Shown in pieces: positions 24,260 to 32,565 of a stretch of 42,271 bases of DNA. The translations under genes were made by a program, and so were the position numbers. How positions within the stretch are numbered: the first letter of the stretch is position 1; every line of letters starts with the position of its first letter. The notes under the pieces are model-generated. The model worked only from the letters and a program-made list of their open reading frames with translations, searched no databases and was not told the DNA's origin. Source of the stretch: Paracoccaceae bacterium. Lineage in GTDB: Bacteria > Pseudomonadota > Alphaproteobacteria > Rhodobacterales > Rhodobacteraceae. The stretch lies in contig JAIXSA010000130.1 in NCBI GenBank assembly GCA_027484915.1, positions 1 through 42,271 of the forward strand, written 5' to 3'.

Positions 24260-24283
24260 TGCAATCTCTTGCGCTGGATTGCA
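24260..24283. promoter_or_regulatory. Inverted repeat in the ECF sigma/hydrolase intergenic region
   Basis: TGCAATC (24260-24266) and GATTGCA (24277-24283) are perfect 7-bp inverted arms, 10 bases apart, 19 bases upstream of the sigma-factor start. The spacing of about 17 between arm centres suits a dimeric regulator. Which protein binds is unknown. Confidence 0.4.
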
Positions 24284-24302
24284 AAACCCGTAACGTGCCG
24301 CC

Positions 24303-24839
24303 ATGTCCGATGACCCGATCGCCGACCTGATCGCCAAATGCGCCGCCGCGGATCGGGCTGCGTTCCGGACGCTTTATCGTGACAGCTCGGCGAAACTCAT
24401 GGGTGTTCTCCTGCGTATGTTGAAAGAACGCGCAGAGGCGGAGGATGCCTTGCAGGAAGTCTACACACGGGTCTGGTTGCGCGCGGATCGCTATGATCCG
24501 GCGAAGGGGCGGGGCATGACCTGGCTGATCGCCATCGCCCGCAACCTTGCCATCGACCGTCTGCGCGCCCGGCCGGAAGGAACCTCGGATGATGGCTTGG
24601 ACACGGTGCAGGACAGCGCCCCGCGTGCCGAAACCCGGCTCGTCGCGCAGGGCGAGGCGCGGCGGATGTCCGACTGCTTTGCCACGCTTGACCCGGACAA
24701 GGCCGACGCGGTCAAGGGGGCCTATCTGAACGGGCTGTCCTACCTTGATCTGGCCGCGCGCCATGCGGTGCCCCTGAACACCATGCGCACCTGGCTTCGG
24801 CGGAGCCTCCTGAAACTGAAGGAGTGTCTCGACCAATGA
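24303..24839 (+). CDS. ECF sigma factor (SigK/RskA-associated type)
   Basis: The 178-residue protein has sigma region 2 (residues ~20-85: FRTLYRDSSAKLMGVLLRML, AEDALQEVYTRVWLRADRYD, GMTWLIAIARNLAIDRLR). Region 4 is at the C-terminus (YLNGLSYLDLAARHAVPLNT, RTWLRRSLLKLKECLDQ). The DALQEVY and WL.AIARN.AID motifs are typical of ECF factors. Its TGA overlaps the ATG of the anti-sigma gene (ATGA), and a fasciclin-domain gene follows. This is the arrangement of an extracytoplasmic signal cascade with an RskA-type membrane antagonist. A TGCAATC inverted repeat lies upstream. Confidence 0.9.
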   Translation: MSDDPIADLIAKCAAADRAAFRTLYRDSSAKLMGVLLRMLKERAEAEDALQEVYTRVWLRADRYDPAKGRGMTWLIAIARNLAIDRLRARPEGTSDDGLDTVQDSAPRAETRLVAQGEARRMSDCFATLDPDKADAVKGAYLNGLSYLDLAARHAVPLNTMRTWLRRSLLKLKECLDQ

Positions 24840-25489
24840 GCGACACACCCCTCACCCCCCGCGAGGCCGATGACGCGCTGGCGGCCGAATACGTTCTGGG
24901 CGTTCTCGACGCATCCGAACGCGCCGAGGTTGCGGCCCGGATCAAGCGCGAACCGATCTTTGCCGCCCGGGTTCTGGACTGGGAAGATAGACTGGCGGGT
25001 CTGAACGACGGCTTTGCCGAAGCCCGTGCCCCGAAGCTGCTGCCCAAGATCGAAGCGCGGCTCTTTCCCAAGGCGGCCCCGACGCGGCGGTTCGGGGTCG
25101 TTGGCTGGCTGTCTGGCGGCCTGGTCGCGGCAGCCCTGGCTCTGGTCAGCATCACCGTCCTGGCCCCGCCTCGCCCCGCCCCCGTGGCCGTGCTTGCCAC
25201 CGCCGACAACCGGCTGGCCTACCGGGTCACGCATTTTGGCGGCAGCCTGCAGGTCACCCGCGTCGCCGGTGTCCCGGCAGTCGCCGGTCAGGTCCATGAA
25301 CTCTGGGTGATCGCCCCCGGTGCAAGCCCGGTGTCGCTCGGTCTGCTGGAAGACCGTCCTTTGGTGGTCTCCTACCCGGTCCCGCCCGCTGGCTTCGTTC
25401 TTGCCGTGTCGATCGAGCCCGAAGGCGGCTCGCCGACCGGGGCCCCGACCGGGCCTGTGATCCTGACCGCTGAAATCGGCGCGACCTGA
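24836..25489 (+). CDS. RskA-like anti-sigma factor
   Basis: The 217-residue protein has a cytosolic N-terminal part with an anti-sigma-like helical segment (LAAEYVLGVLDASERAEVAAR, residues 15-35). One transmembrane helix lies at about 87-108 (VVGWLSGGLVAAALALVSIT). A periplasmic RskA domain follows (LAYRVTHFGGSLQVTRVAG, GQVHELWVIAPGASPVSLGL, FVLAVSIEPEGGSPTGAPTG). It should hold the ECF sigma factor at the membrane until the signal arrives. The ATG was chosen for its 4-base overlap with the sigma gene; an alternative in-frame ATG four codons upstream would lengthen it slightly. The fasciclin gene lies 107 bases downstream. Confidence 0.87.
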   Translation: MSDTPLTPREADDALAAEYVLGVLDASERAEVAARIKREPIFAARVLDWEDRLAGLNDGFAEARAPKLLPKIEARLFPKAAPTRRFGVVGWLSGGLVAAALALVSITVLAPPRPAPVAVLATADNRLAYRVTHFGGSLQVTRVAGVPAVAGQVHELWVIAPGASPVSLGLLEDRPLVVSYPVPPAGFVLAVSIEPEGGSPTGAPTGPVILTAEIGAT

Positions 25490-25596
25490 TCACGAAAACG
25501 CGAGCCGGACCCCCGGCTGAAACTTCGGCAGAAAGCCTCCGTTGCTTCGGATGTGAGGCGGGAATGACCCCGCCCGAACCCCGAAGGGAGCTACCG

Positions 25597-26142
25597 ATGA
25601 AAGCCTTTAAACTCGCCACCGCGATCCTTGCCCTGTCGACCGGCATGGCGCTTGCCGAAAATCCGATGGTTGGCGGCGCTGCGATGTACGAAGACAAGAA
25701 CATCGTCGAGAACGCTGTGAACTCGAAGGACCACACCACCCTCGTCGCTGCCGTGCAGGCCGCCGGTCTGGTCGAAACACTGTCGGGCGAAGGCCCCTTC
25801 ACCGTGTTCGCGCCCACGAACGAGGCTTTCGCCAAGCTGCCCGCCGGCACTGTCGAGACGCTGCTGAAGCCGGAAAACAAGGATCAGTTGGTCAAGATCC
25901 TGACCTGCCACGTCGTCGCGGCGGACGCGATGTCGGATGCGATCAAGAAGATGGTCGATGACGACAAGGGCGCGCATCCGGTCACGACCGTGGGCGGCTG
26001 CGAGTTCACCGCGATGTACGAAGGCGACAAGATCATGATCAAGGACGGTCAGGGCAACGTCGCCAACGTCACCATCGCCGACGTCAAGCAGTCGAACGGC
26101 GTGATCCACGTGATCGACACGGTCCTTCTGCCGGCCATGTGA
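25597..26142 (+). CDS. Secreted fasciclin-domain protein
   Basis: The 181-residue protein has a signal peptide (MKAFKLATAILALSTGMALA) and one FAS1 domain spanning nearly all the rest. The H1 block is GPFTVFAPTNEAFAKLPAG and the H2 block is NGVIHVIDTVLLP, with TTLVAAVQAAGLVETLSG before. It should be exported to the periplasm or beyond and take part in adhesion or surface contacts. The start was chosen at the ATG with the signal peptide and GAAGGGAG upstream; the frame opens 33 bases earlier. It follows the ECF sigma/RskA pair and is its most likely regulated target. Two short GC-rich hairpins lie in its 107-base leader. Confidence 0.9.
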   Translation: MKAFKLATAILALSTGMALAENPMVGGAAMYEDKNIVENAVNSKDHTTLVAAVQAAGLVETLSGEGPFTVFAPTNEAFAKLPAGTVETLLKPENKDQLVKILTCHVVAADAMSDAIKKMVDDDKGAHPVTTVGGCEFTAMYEGDKIMIKDGQGNVANVTIADVKQSNGVIHVIDTVLLPAM

Positions 26143-26151
26143 TCCCGCCGT

Positions 26152-26186
26152 CGGGCCGGGGGATGGTCACTCATCTTGCCGGCCCG
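26152..26186 (+). terminator. Possible terminator after the fasciclin gene
   Basis: CGGGCCGG (26152-26159) and CCGGCCCG (26179-26186) form a perfect 8-bp stem with a long 19-base loop beginning 10 bases after the stop codon. The loop is large and no T run follows, so the call is weak. Confidence 0.3.
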
Positions 26187-26282
26187 GTCCGGGTCCGGGG
26201 GAAGGCAAAGTCCCCTTCCAGCCCTCGGTCTCGGTGGGTCTTCGGGCGCAGGTCCGGAGACCTTCTTCGTTCCGCACGAACG

Positions 26283-26304
26283 AAAAGGCCGCCCGAAGGC
26301 GGCC
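26283..26304 (-). terminator. Rho-independent terminator of the DUF4167 gene
   Basis: On the minus strand GGCCGCC-TTCG-GGCGGCC is followed by TTTT (AAAA at 26283-26286 on the plus strand). The 7-bp GC stem, tetraloop and T run begin 5 bases after the stop codon of the DUF4167 gene, making this the most canonical terminator in the window. Confidence 0.8.
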
Positions 26305-26309
26305 CGATC

Positions 26310-27068
26310 CTATTCTGCGGCTTCCTTCGGCGGCTCGCCGTCGGGCTTGTCGCCCTTGGGCTTGCGCGGACCGCGCGCCCGGCGGGGGCGGTCTTCCTTG
26401 CCTGCTGCCTCGGTCACCACTTCGGGTTCCACCACCGCGGGTTCGGCCCGGCTGCGTGCGGCCGATTCCGGCGTCTCGATCAACCCGGTATCGTCGCCGC
26501 CATCAAGCTCGATGACATCGGTCGCCAGCACCGGTTCTTCGGTCGGGAAGCTGCGCTCTTCGCGGAAATCCCGGTTGAAGTCCTGCCGACGCTCGCCCCG
26601 GTCCTGCCGGTCGCCACGATCCTGACGCTCTCCGCGGTCGGGACGATCGCCGCGATCCTGCCGCTCGCCCCGATCCTGCCGGTCGCCGCGCGGCTGATAC
26701 GGCTGGCCGCCGCCCCCGTTCTGCCCGCCGTTCTGACCGCCATTGCCGTTCTGCTGGCCACCGCCTTGCTGCCCGCCACTTTGCTGGAACTGCTGCTGCC
26801 GCGCTTCCTGCTCGGCCGCCATTTCCTTCATCGCTTCAGCCAGAAGCCGGGTGTAATGCTCGGCATGCTGCAGGAAGTTCTCGGCCGCCACGCGGTCGTT
26901 GGACAGCTGCGCATCGCGGGCGAGCATCTGGTACTTCTCGATGATCTGCTGCGGCGTGCCGCGCACCTTGCCCTCGGGACCCGAGGAATCGAAGACGCGG
27001 TTGATGATGTTGCCGAGGGTGCGCGGGCGGTTCTGGTTGGAACGCGAGCGTTTCTTGGAGGAGCGCAT
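26310..27068 (-). CDS. DUF4167 protein (basic RQDRGE repeats)
   Basis: The 252-residue protein starts MRSSKKRSRSNQNRPRTLGN and has the DUF4167 core (residues ~18-80, NIINRVFDSSGPEGKVRGTP, EKYQMLARDAQLSNDRVAAE, NFLQHAEHYTRL). A Q/G-rich stretch follows (91-123), then charged RQDRGE-like hexads (127-161) and an acidic then basic tail (PRRARGPRKPKGDKPDGEPP). The core is widely conserved next to prmC in alphaproteobacteria; nucleic-acid or ribosome binding is plausible from the charge but unproven. It is the third gene of the prfA-prmC run, 181 bases beyond prmC, with a promoter candidate at 27185-27213 and a strong terminator after it. Confidence 0.88.
   Translation of the reverse strand: MRSSKKRSRSNQNRPRTLGNIINRVFDSSGPEGKVRGTPQQIIEKYQMLARDAQLSNDRVAAENFLQHAEHYTRLLAEAMKEMAAEQEARQQQFQQSGGQQGGGQQNGNGGQNGGQNGGGGQPYQPRGDRQDRGERQDRGDRPDRGERQDRGDRQDRGERRQDFNRDFREERSFPTEEPVLATDVIELDGGDDTGLIETPESAARSRAEPAVVEPEVVTEAAGKEDRPRRARGPRKPKGDKPDGEPPKEAAE
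26586..26690 (-). repeat. In-frame tandem repeats encoding RQDRGE/D
   Basis: Residues 127-161 of the DUF4167 protein consist of near-perfect RQDRGE, RQDRGD and RPDRGE hexads, in DNA an imperfect 15-18-base tandem repeat (CGATCCTGCCGGTCG type). Copy number is probably variable between strains. Confidence 0.75.
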
Positions 27069-27184
27069 CTGGTCCTTTTGATGGCTTTGGCCTGCGACCG
27101 CCGCCCCTCATGGGCAGCAGATTTGGGTCAGCAGGGCCTGGGCAGTGCGTCATCGTCAGGTGGGAACCCGCGGCTGACATCGGC

Positions 27185-27213
27185 CACTAACCACAGGCTT
27201 TCGCATGTGACAA
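27185..27213 (-). promoter_or_regulatory. Possible promoter of the DUF4167 gene
   Basis: On the minus strand TTGTCA (27208-27213, five of six consensus bases) and TTAGTG (27185-27190) are 17 bases apart, about 115 bases upstream of the gene. The -35 is good and the -10 poor. Confidence 0.35.
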
Positions 27214-27249
27214 GGGATAATTGAGCTTTGGCCCCTGAATCGGCAGGCA

Positions 27250-28104
27250 TCAGGCAGCGCCGCAACGATCGCCACCCGGTTTGACGGCCACCACGACCCG
27301 GTCGCGTCCGTCCATGTCGGGCAGCACCCGGATGTCCTGCAGCCCCTCGGCCCGGAACATCTCTGCCACGGCAGCGCCCTGCGTCGGCCCGATCTCGACC
27401 AGAAGTCGGCCGCCCGGCATCAGCCGCGCCCCCGCCCCGTGCGCGATGGCGCGGTAAGCGTCCAGCCCGTCGCCGCCGGGGCTGAGGGCCAGGCCCGGCT
27501 CCCAGTCACGCACTTCGGGGGCCAGCGCCGCCATCTCGTCGGCGGCAATGTAGGGCGGGTTCGACACGATAAGGTCGAAGGTGCCGGTCACGCTGGCAAA
27601 CCAGTCCGACTTGCGGAACCTCGCCCGCGCTTCCAGCCCAAGGTCGCGGGTATTGCCCACCGCCACCTGCAGCGCCGCGTCCGAGATGTCGGTCCCCAAC
27701 CCGCGTGCAAGTGGCATCCCCTTCAGGCAGGACAGCAGAATGCAGCCCGTTCCGGTGCCCAGGTCCAGGACCTTCAGGAACGGCTCCTTCAGCGCCTCGG
27801 CAACCAATGTCTCGGTCTCGGGGCGCGGGTCCAGCGTGTCGCGCGTCACCCGGAACGACAGACCCCAGAAAAGCCGCCGCCCGGTGATCTGCGCCACCGG
27901 CTGCCGCGCCATGCGGGCCCGAAGCGCCTCGTCATAAAGCGCGGCCTGCGCATCCGTAAGGTCATCCTGCAGCTTCAGCGTCAGGCGGTCATGCCCGATC
28001 CCGAGGGCATGGGCCAGAAGCACCCGGGCGTCGCGCGACGCATCCTCGATCCCCGCGTCCCGCAACAGCGGGACGGCCCGGCGCAGCGCGTCCTGGGCGA
28101 TCAT
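27250..28104 (-). CDS. prmC: Release factor glutamine methyltransferase
   Basis: The 284-residue enzyme methylates the glutamine of the GGQ motif in release factors using S-adenosylmethionine. It shows an N-terminal helical domain (1-75) and [11 protein letters not shown]. The SAM motif is [14 protein letters not shown] and the active-site motif is IVSNPPYI. The family's normal length is kept. It overlaps the 3' end of its substrate's gene, prfA, by 4 bases (28101-28104), so both products are made together. Confidence 0.95.
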   Translation of the reverse strand: MIAQDALRRAVPLLRDAGIEDASRDARVLLAHALGIGHDRLTLKLQDDLTDAQAALYDEALRARMARQPVAQITGRRLFWGLSFRVTRDTLDPRPETETLVAEALKEPFLKVLDLGTGTGCILLSCLKGMPLARGLGTDISDAALQVAVGNTRDLGLEARARFRKSDWFASVTGTFDLIVSNPPYIAADEMAALAPEVRDWEPGLALSPGGDGLDAYRAIAHGAGARLMPGGRLLVEIGPTQGAAVAEMFRAEGLQDIRVLPDMDGRDRVVVAVKPGGDRCGAA

Positions 28105-29156
28105 CCCTCCATCTCCGCCAGCCGCTCGGCCTGGTCATGGGCCACGAGTGCATCGATGATCTCGGTCAGGTCGCCCGCCATGATCTGCGGCAGGGCGTAA
28201 AGCGTCAGGTTGATCCGGTGGTCGGTCATCCGGCCCTGCGGAAAGTTGTAGGTGCGGATCCGCTCGCTGCGGTCGCCCGAGCCGACCTGGGATTTCCGCT
28301 CGGCGGCACGCGCCGAATGCAGCCGCTCGCGTTCGGCCTCGTAAAGCCGTGACCGCAGCACCTGCATCGCGATTTCCTTGTTCCGGTGCTGGGACTTTTC
28401 GGAACTCGTCACAACGATCCCCGAGGGGATATGCGTGATCCGCACTGCCGAGTCCGTCGTGTTCACGTGCTGCCCGCCTGCCCCACTGGACCGCATCGTG
28501 TCGATCCGGATGTCGCTGGCCGGGATGCTGATCTCTACCTCGTCCGCCTCGGGCAGCACCGCCACTGTCGCGGCTGACGTATGGATGCGCCCCTGCGCCT
28601 CGGTCTCGGGCACCCGCTGCACGCGGTGGACGCCGCTTTCATACTTCATCCGGGCATAGACGCCCTCACCCTCGACAAGGGCGGAAAACTCCTTCAGGCC
28701 CCCGACCTCCCCGGCCTGTTCGCTGATGATCTCGAACCGCCAGCCCATGCGTTCGGCATAGCGCTGGTACATCCGCGCAAGGTCCCCGGCAAACAGCGCC
28801 GCCTCGTCGCCCCCCGTCCCGGGCCGGATCTCGATGATCGCCGGCCGCGCATCCGCCGCATCCTTCGGCAGCAGCGCCAGCCGCAGCGCCTGCTCCATCT
28901 CGGGAATGCGGGCCTTCAGCCGGGGCATCTCTTCCTCGGCCAGCGCCTTCATTTCAGGGTCGGCCAGCATTGCCTCGGCCTCGGCAAGATCGTCCAGCGA
29001 CCGGCGATAGGCGTGGATCTGCTCCACGACCGGTTTCAGCTCGGTGTATTCCCGGCTGATCCGCGCGATCTCGGCCGGCGCGGCCCCTGCGTTGAGTTGC
29101 GCTTCGAGGAACTCGAAACGCTCGGCGATCTGGGCAAGCTTGTCCAACGGAACCAT
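28101..29156 (-). CDS. prfA: Peptide chain release factor 1
   Basis: The 351-residue factor ends translation at UAA and UAG. The codon-reading P-x-T motif appears as PET in [18 protein letters not shown]. The peptidyl-tRNA hydrolysis motif GGQ is in [20 protein letters not shown], and its glutamine is the target of the adjacent prmC product. The N-terminal helical domain 1 and the [20 protein letters not shown] stretch are as in other RF1 proteins. The gene starts the prfA-prmC pair; the DUF1499 gene lies 150 bases upstream. Confidence 0.96.
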   Translation of the reverse strand: MVPLDKLAQIAERFEFLEAQLNAGAAPAEIARISREYTELKPVVEQIHAYRRSLDDLAEAEAMLADPEMKALAEEEMPRLKARIPEMEQALRLALLPKDAADARPAIIEIRPGTGGDEAALFAGDLARMYQRYAERMGWRFEIISEQAGEVGGLKEFSALVEGEGVYARMKYESGVHRVQRVPETEAQGRIHTSAATVAVLPEADEVEISIPASDIRIDTMRSSGAGGQHVNTTDSAVRITHIPSGIVVTSSEKSQHRNKEIAMQVLRSRLYEAERERLHSARAAERKSQVGSGDRSERIRTYNFPQGRMTDHRINLTLYALPQIMAGDLTEIIDALVAHDQAERLAEMEG

Positions 29157-29306
29157 GCGCGGGGTTTGGCAGGCAGGCCCGCAAGGGTCAAGGCCTCACT
29201 GCGGCGTCCGATCTTCGGCATGGTGCCGACGGTTCGCTAAGCGCACCCCGCCCTCGCCCGGTCGGTCCAGAACAGCCGTCGCCCGCGCCCGTACAAAAGC
29301 CTTGCT

Positions 29307-29780
29307 TCAGAAGCCCGTCATATCTGGTTTCTCGTCCAGCCCCAGCAACTCTTGCATCCAGCCGCCGATCCGGGCGGCGTTCACGCCAAGGTCCTCGGAC
29401 CCGAAGCGCTGGCGGCCCATCACGCAAAGCCCCGCCCCCGGCATCACTTGCGCCGTGGTGTAATCGGGATACCCCATCAGGGCCGACCGCGTGACCCAGG
29501 TGATCCGCCCCTCTTCGGCCGAACCGGCAAGCCGCAGGGTCCGGGGCGTCGCCACGGCAATCGCGTCCAGCCGGGCAAGCAGGGCCGCCGGGTCGGCCCC
29601 GCTGTCAACGGGTGATCCCGGACAGATGCAGAAGACATGCGCATTGCCCGCCGGAACGAACCCCGGCGCGGCCATGTCCACATGCCACTGCCCGGGGTCC
29701 GACGGTGCAAGCCGGATCCAGGCCAGGCCGCCCACCACGGCAACCAGCACCAGCCCGATGATCCAGCCTGTCATCCGCAT
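29307..29780 (-). CDS. DUF1499-family protein
   Basis: The 157-residue protein has an N-terminal hydrophobic helix (residues 4-22, TGWIIGLVLVAVVGGLAWIR) serving as anchor or signal, then a DUF1499 domain. The family's final blocks are visible as TWVTRSALMGYPDYTTAQVM and RQRFGSEDLGVNAARI. It probably sits in the periplasmic face of the inner membrane; its function is unknown. It begins 4 bases after the agmatinase stop codon on the same strand and is likely the last gene of the aminotransferase-agmatinase transcript. Confidence 0.8.
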   Translation of the reverse strand: MRMTGWIIGLVLVAVVGGLAWIRLAPSDPGQWHVDMAAPGFVPAGNAHVFCICPGSPVDSGADPAALLARLDAIAVATPRTLRLAGSAEEGRITWVTRSALMGYPDYTTAQVMPGAGLCVMGRQRFGSEDLGVNAARIGGWMQELLGLDEKPDMTGF

Positions 29781-29784
29781 GCCC

Positions 29785-30750
29785 TCACCTCTGCGTTCGC
29801 GCCCAATGGTACAGGCAGATCAGCTCGTAGGCCACATGCGCACCCGCGATTGCCGTCGCACCCGTGGTATCATAGGGCGGCGAGACTTCGACGACATCGC
29901 CACCCACCAGATTGATCCCCGCCAGATCGCGCAGCATCGCCGCGACCTGCCACGAGGCCAAGCCCCCCCAGACCGGGGTCCCGGTGCCCGGAGCAAAGGC
30001 CGGGTCCAGCGCGTCGATGTCGAAGGTCAGGTAAGCGGGCTGGTTGCCCACGATCCCCTTCACCGTCTCGACCACGCGGGCCACACCCCATTCATGCGCC
30101 TCGCGCGCAGTTATGACGTTGACCCCCAGATAGTCCTCGGTCGTTGTCCGGATGCCGATCTGGACCGACCGCTTGGGGTCCACATAGCCCGCCTTCACCG
30201 CCTTGTAGAACATCGTCCCGTGGTCGATCCGGTTCGGGTTGTCGTCCGGCCAAAGGTCCGAATGCGCGTCGAAGTGGATGATCGACATCGGGCCGAACTT
30301 TTCGGCATAGGCCTTCAGGATCGGGAAGGTGATGAAATGGTCCCCCCCCAGCACCACGGTCCCCGCTCCGGCCTGCAGGATCGTGCGGATGTGGCGGGTC
30401 AGGGTGTCCGGGAACTCCGGCACATTGGCATAGTCGAAGGCCACGTCGCCGTAGTCGATGACCGACAGGTCCTCCAGCGGGTTGGTCCCCCAGCCGGGCG
30501 GCGGGTCATTGGGCATAAGGGCGCTCGCCTCGCGGATCGCGCGCGGCCCGAAGCGGGTGCCCGACCGGTGACTGACCGCCTGGTCGAAGGGAACCCCGGT
30601 GATGGCAAGGTCCACCCCGGTCAGGTCGCGGGTATAGGTCCGGCGCAGAAAGCTTGTCGCGCCGCCAAAGGCGTTTTCGTAAGAGTATCCCCGGTTGGAA
30701 TTCCGGGTGAACGCAGTGTCGACCTGCGTCTTTGCATCTTCAAGGGCCAT
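29785..30750 (-). CDS. speB: Agmatinase-family ureohydrolase
   Basis: The 321-residue enzyme has the full set of binuclear manganese ligands of ureohydrolases: GGDHFIT, HFDAHSD and FDIDALDPAFAPGTGTP, with EVSPPYD near the C-terminus. It would hydrolyse agmatine to putrescine and urea (EC 3.5.3.11). Close relatives also act on guanidinobutyrate or guanidinopropionate, so the symbol is given with caution. The upstream class III aminotransferase gene could then consume the putrescine formed. The 165-base gap between the two holds three hairpins. Confidence 0.88.
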   Translation of the reverse strand: MALEDAKTQVDTAFTRNSNRGYSYENAFGGATSFLRRTYTRDLTGVDLAITGVPFDQAVSHRSGTRFGPRAIREASALMPNDPPPGWGTNPLEDLSVIDYGDVAFDYANVPEFPDTLTRHIRTILQAGAGTVVLGGDHFITFPILKAYAEKFGPMSIIHFDAHSDLWPDDNPNRIDHGTMFYKAVKAGYVDPKRSVQIGIRTTTEDYLGVNVITAREAHEWGVARVVETVKGIVGNQPAYLTFDIDALDPAFAPGTGTPVWGGLASWQVAAMLRDLAGINLVGGDVVEVSPPYDTTGATAIAGAHVAYELICLYHWARTQR

Positions 30751-30842
30751 GATGGTCTCGGGTCACGATGCGCAGTCGTTCAACGGAGACGCGCGGATCC
30801 GGTACGACCACCAAAGCCGCCCTGCGCGCCCCTGTCAAGCGG

Positions 30843-30910
30843 GCGATTTCTTCGAAGAAATCGCATCGGAGCCTTCAAGGGCTCCGGTCCGGAGTTTTCG
30901 AAAACTCCGG
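30843..30910. repeat. Three stacked hairpin palindromes
   Basis: Three inverted repeats stand side by side: a perfect 22-bp palindrome at 30843-30864 (arms GCGATTTCTTC/GAAGAAATCGC), a 7-bp stem CGGAGCC/GGCTCCG at 30867-30886, and a perfect 22-bp palindrome at 30889-30910 (CCGGAGTTTTC/GAAAACTCCGG). The first and third are centred on TTCGAA or TTTTCGAAAA. They lie 5 bases past the aminotransferase stop codon and probably stop or stabilise its transcript before the agmatinase gene. The palindromes at 9249-9296 are of the same type. Confidence 0.65.
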
Positions 30911-30915
30911 GCGCC

Positions 30916-32322
30916 CTAGCCGATCCGGTACCCTTCGCGCACCAGCTCGTCCGTCACCTGCCGGATCGCCTTTTCCAGCACCTCGACCACGAAACCCACC
31001 TGCCCCTCGGTGATCGTCAGGGGCGGCGACATCACGTTCAGATGCCCGATGGGCCGCACCATCAGCCCCATCGCCTCGGCTGCATCGCTGATCCGCTTCG
31101 ATTCATTCACCCCGTCCGGCAGCGGCTCCTTCGTCATCTTCGACGCCACTTTCTCCACGCAGACCATCAGCCGCCGCCCGCGCACCTGGCCGACCAGCGG
31201 CAGCGCCTCCAGCCCCGTCAGCCGGTCCAGGAAATAATCCCCGACCCGAGCTGCGTTTTCCAGAAGACCCTCGCGCTCGATGATCTCGATGGATTTCAGC
31301 GCCGCGGCACAGCTCACCGGATGCCCGGAATAGGTGAAGCCCGAGGTGAACCACCGCTCCCCCTTCTGCGCCATCACGTCCCAGATGCGGTCGCTGAAGA
31401 TCAGCGCGCCCAATGGCAGATAGCCCGAAGTCAGCCCCTTGGCGCAGGTGATCATGTCCGGCACCACACCGAACTCCGCCTCGCTGGCGAACCAATGGCC
31501 CAGCCGCCCGAAGGCCGTCACGACCTCGTCGGCGATGAACAGGATGTCGTGGCGCTGGCAGATCTCCCACATCCGGCGCAGATAGCCCTGCGGCGGCACG
31601 ATCACCCCACCACTGGCCTGGATCGGTTCCGCGATGAACCCGCCGATCCGGTCCGCACCGACGCGGGCGATCAGGTCCTCGAACTCCACTACCAGCCAAT
31701 CGCAGAACTGCTCCTCGGTCATGCCCTCGGGCCGCCGGTATGGGTTCGGCGGGGTCAGATGGTGGATGCCCTCGTGCTTGTAGCGGAACTCGTCCACCCG
31801 GTCCCCCGGTCGCTTGCCCACCGACTGGGTAAGGTAGGTGGACCCGTGATAGGAATGATCCCGCGCGACGATGTCCGTCTTTTCGGGGTGCCCCATGCAG
31901 GTCTGATAATACCAGACCATGCGGACAGCGGTGTCCACCGCCGTCGACCCGCCCGTCGTCAGATGCACCCGGTTCAGATCCCCCGGCGCCAGCTCTGCCA
32001 GCTTCGCCGACAGCCGCGCCGAAGGCTCGTTCGTCACATCGACGAAGCTGTTCGAAAACGCCAGCCGCTCCACCTGATCGGCAATCGCCTGCGCCATCTC
32101 CTTGCGGCCCAGGCCCACGTTGGTGCACCACATGCCGCCCACGGCATCCAGATACTGCCGCCCCGCCTCATCCCAAAGGTAACAGCCCTCGCCCCGACTG
32201 ATCACCAGACTGCCCTCTCGCTCGAAGGGGCCGAAGTTCGTCCAGGGGTGAAGAGCATGGCTCCGGTCCATCTCCCAAAGCGAATTCGGGGTGGGCCGTG
32301 CCAGGGCCATGGGGGCGGTCAT
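30916..32322 (-). CDS. Class III (omega) aminotransferase, polyamine type
   Basis: The 468-residue PLP enzyme belongs to the class III aminotransferases. It shows the substrate-side GMWCTNVGLGRKEMA, PLP phosphate-binding TTGGSTAVDTAVRM, IADEVVTAFGR with the PLP-pairing Asp, and the catalytic lysine in ITCAKGLTSGYLPLGA. Similarity to SpuC-type putrescine:pyruvate transaminases and the adjacent agmatinase suggest it turns putrescine into 4-aminobutanal. Beta-alanine or other omega-amino substrates are possible. The ATG chosen gives MTAPMALARPTPNSLWEMDR; the frame runs 30 codons further upstream. A TTTGATCAAA palindrome (32376-32385) overlaps its probable -35 region. Confidence 0.85.
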   Translation of the reverse strand: MTAPMALARPTPNSLWEMDRSHALHPWTNFGPFEREGSLVISRGEGCYLWDEAGRQYLDAVGGMWCTNVGLGRKEMAQAIADQVERLAFSNSFVDVTNEPSARLSAKLAELAPGDLNRVHLTTGGSTAVDTAVRMVWYYQTCMGHPEKTDIVARDHSYHGSTYLTQSVGKRPGDRVDEFRYKHEGIHHLTPPNPYRRPEGMTEEQFCDWLVVEFEDLIARVGADRIGGFIAEPIQASGGVIVPPQGYLRRMWEICQRHDILFIADEVVTAFGRLGHWFASEAEFGVVPDMITCAKGLTSGYLPLGALIFSDRIWDVMAQKGERWFTSGFTYSGHPVSCAAALKSIEIIEREGLLENAARVGDYFLDRLTGLEALPLVGQVRGRRLMVCVEKVASKMTKEPLPDGVNESKRISDAAEAMGLMVRPIGHLNVMSPPLTITEGQVGFVVEVLEKAIRQVTDELVREGYRIG

Positions 32323-32375
32323 GTGCGGTCTCCGTCGTTGAATGACACAAATGGATAACAACGCCAGACTAGCAG

Positions 32376-32385
32376 TTTGATCAAA
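32376..32385. promoter_or_regulatory. TTTGATCAAA palindrome, site 1
   Basis: The perfect 10-bp palindrome lies 54 bases upstream of the aminotransferase start, over a possible -35 (TTGATC, 18 bases from TGTTAT on the minus strand). Two further TTGATCAA sites follow within 3.2 kb. Confidence 0.4.
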
Positions 32386-32565
32386 ACCGGACCAGCCCCC
32401 TCCCGGTTCCAAAGGTTGGGGGTCCCCCAGATATGGTGTCCAATGGTTGATTTGGCCCCCATTAGGACCGCATGGCCAGCGCCATGGGCTAAAGGACCGA
32501 TTCGCGCCCGTATCCGCGCGCAGACATCCCCCGCAGTGCGTCCGCCACCGGACCGGGGTGTCAGG

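Noticed and set aside
26586-26690. Short regular repeats that could suggest a CRISPR array
   Set aside because: They are 15-18-base tandem repeats without unique spacers and lie in frame inside the DUF4167 gene.
29491-32358. A 955-codon plus-strand open frame antisense to the agmatinase and aminotransferase genes
   Set aside because: It is low in hydrophobic runs, rich in Arg/His/Pro and lies opposite genes with clear motifs; long antisense frames are expected in DNA this GC-rich.
32323-32565. Possible small gene in the 243-base gap upstream of the aminotransferase
   Set aside because: No frame of useful length with a start and ribosome-binding site was found; the gap holds the TTTGATCAAA site and promoter-like DNA only.
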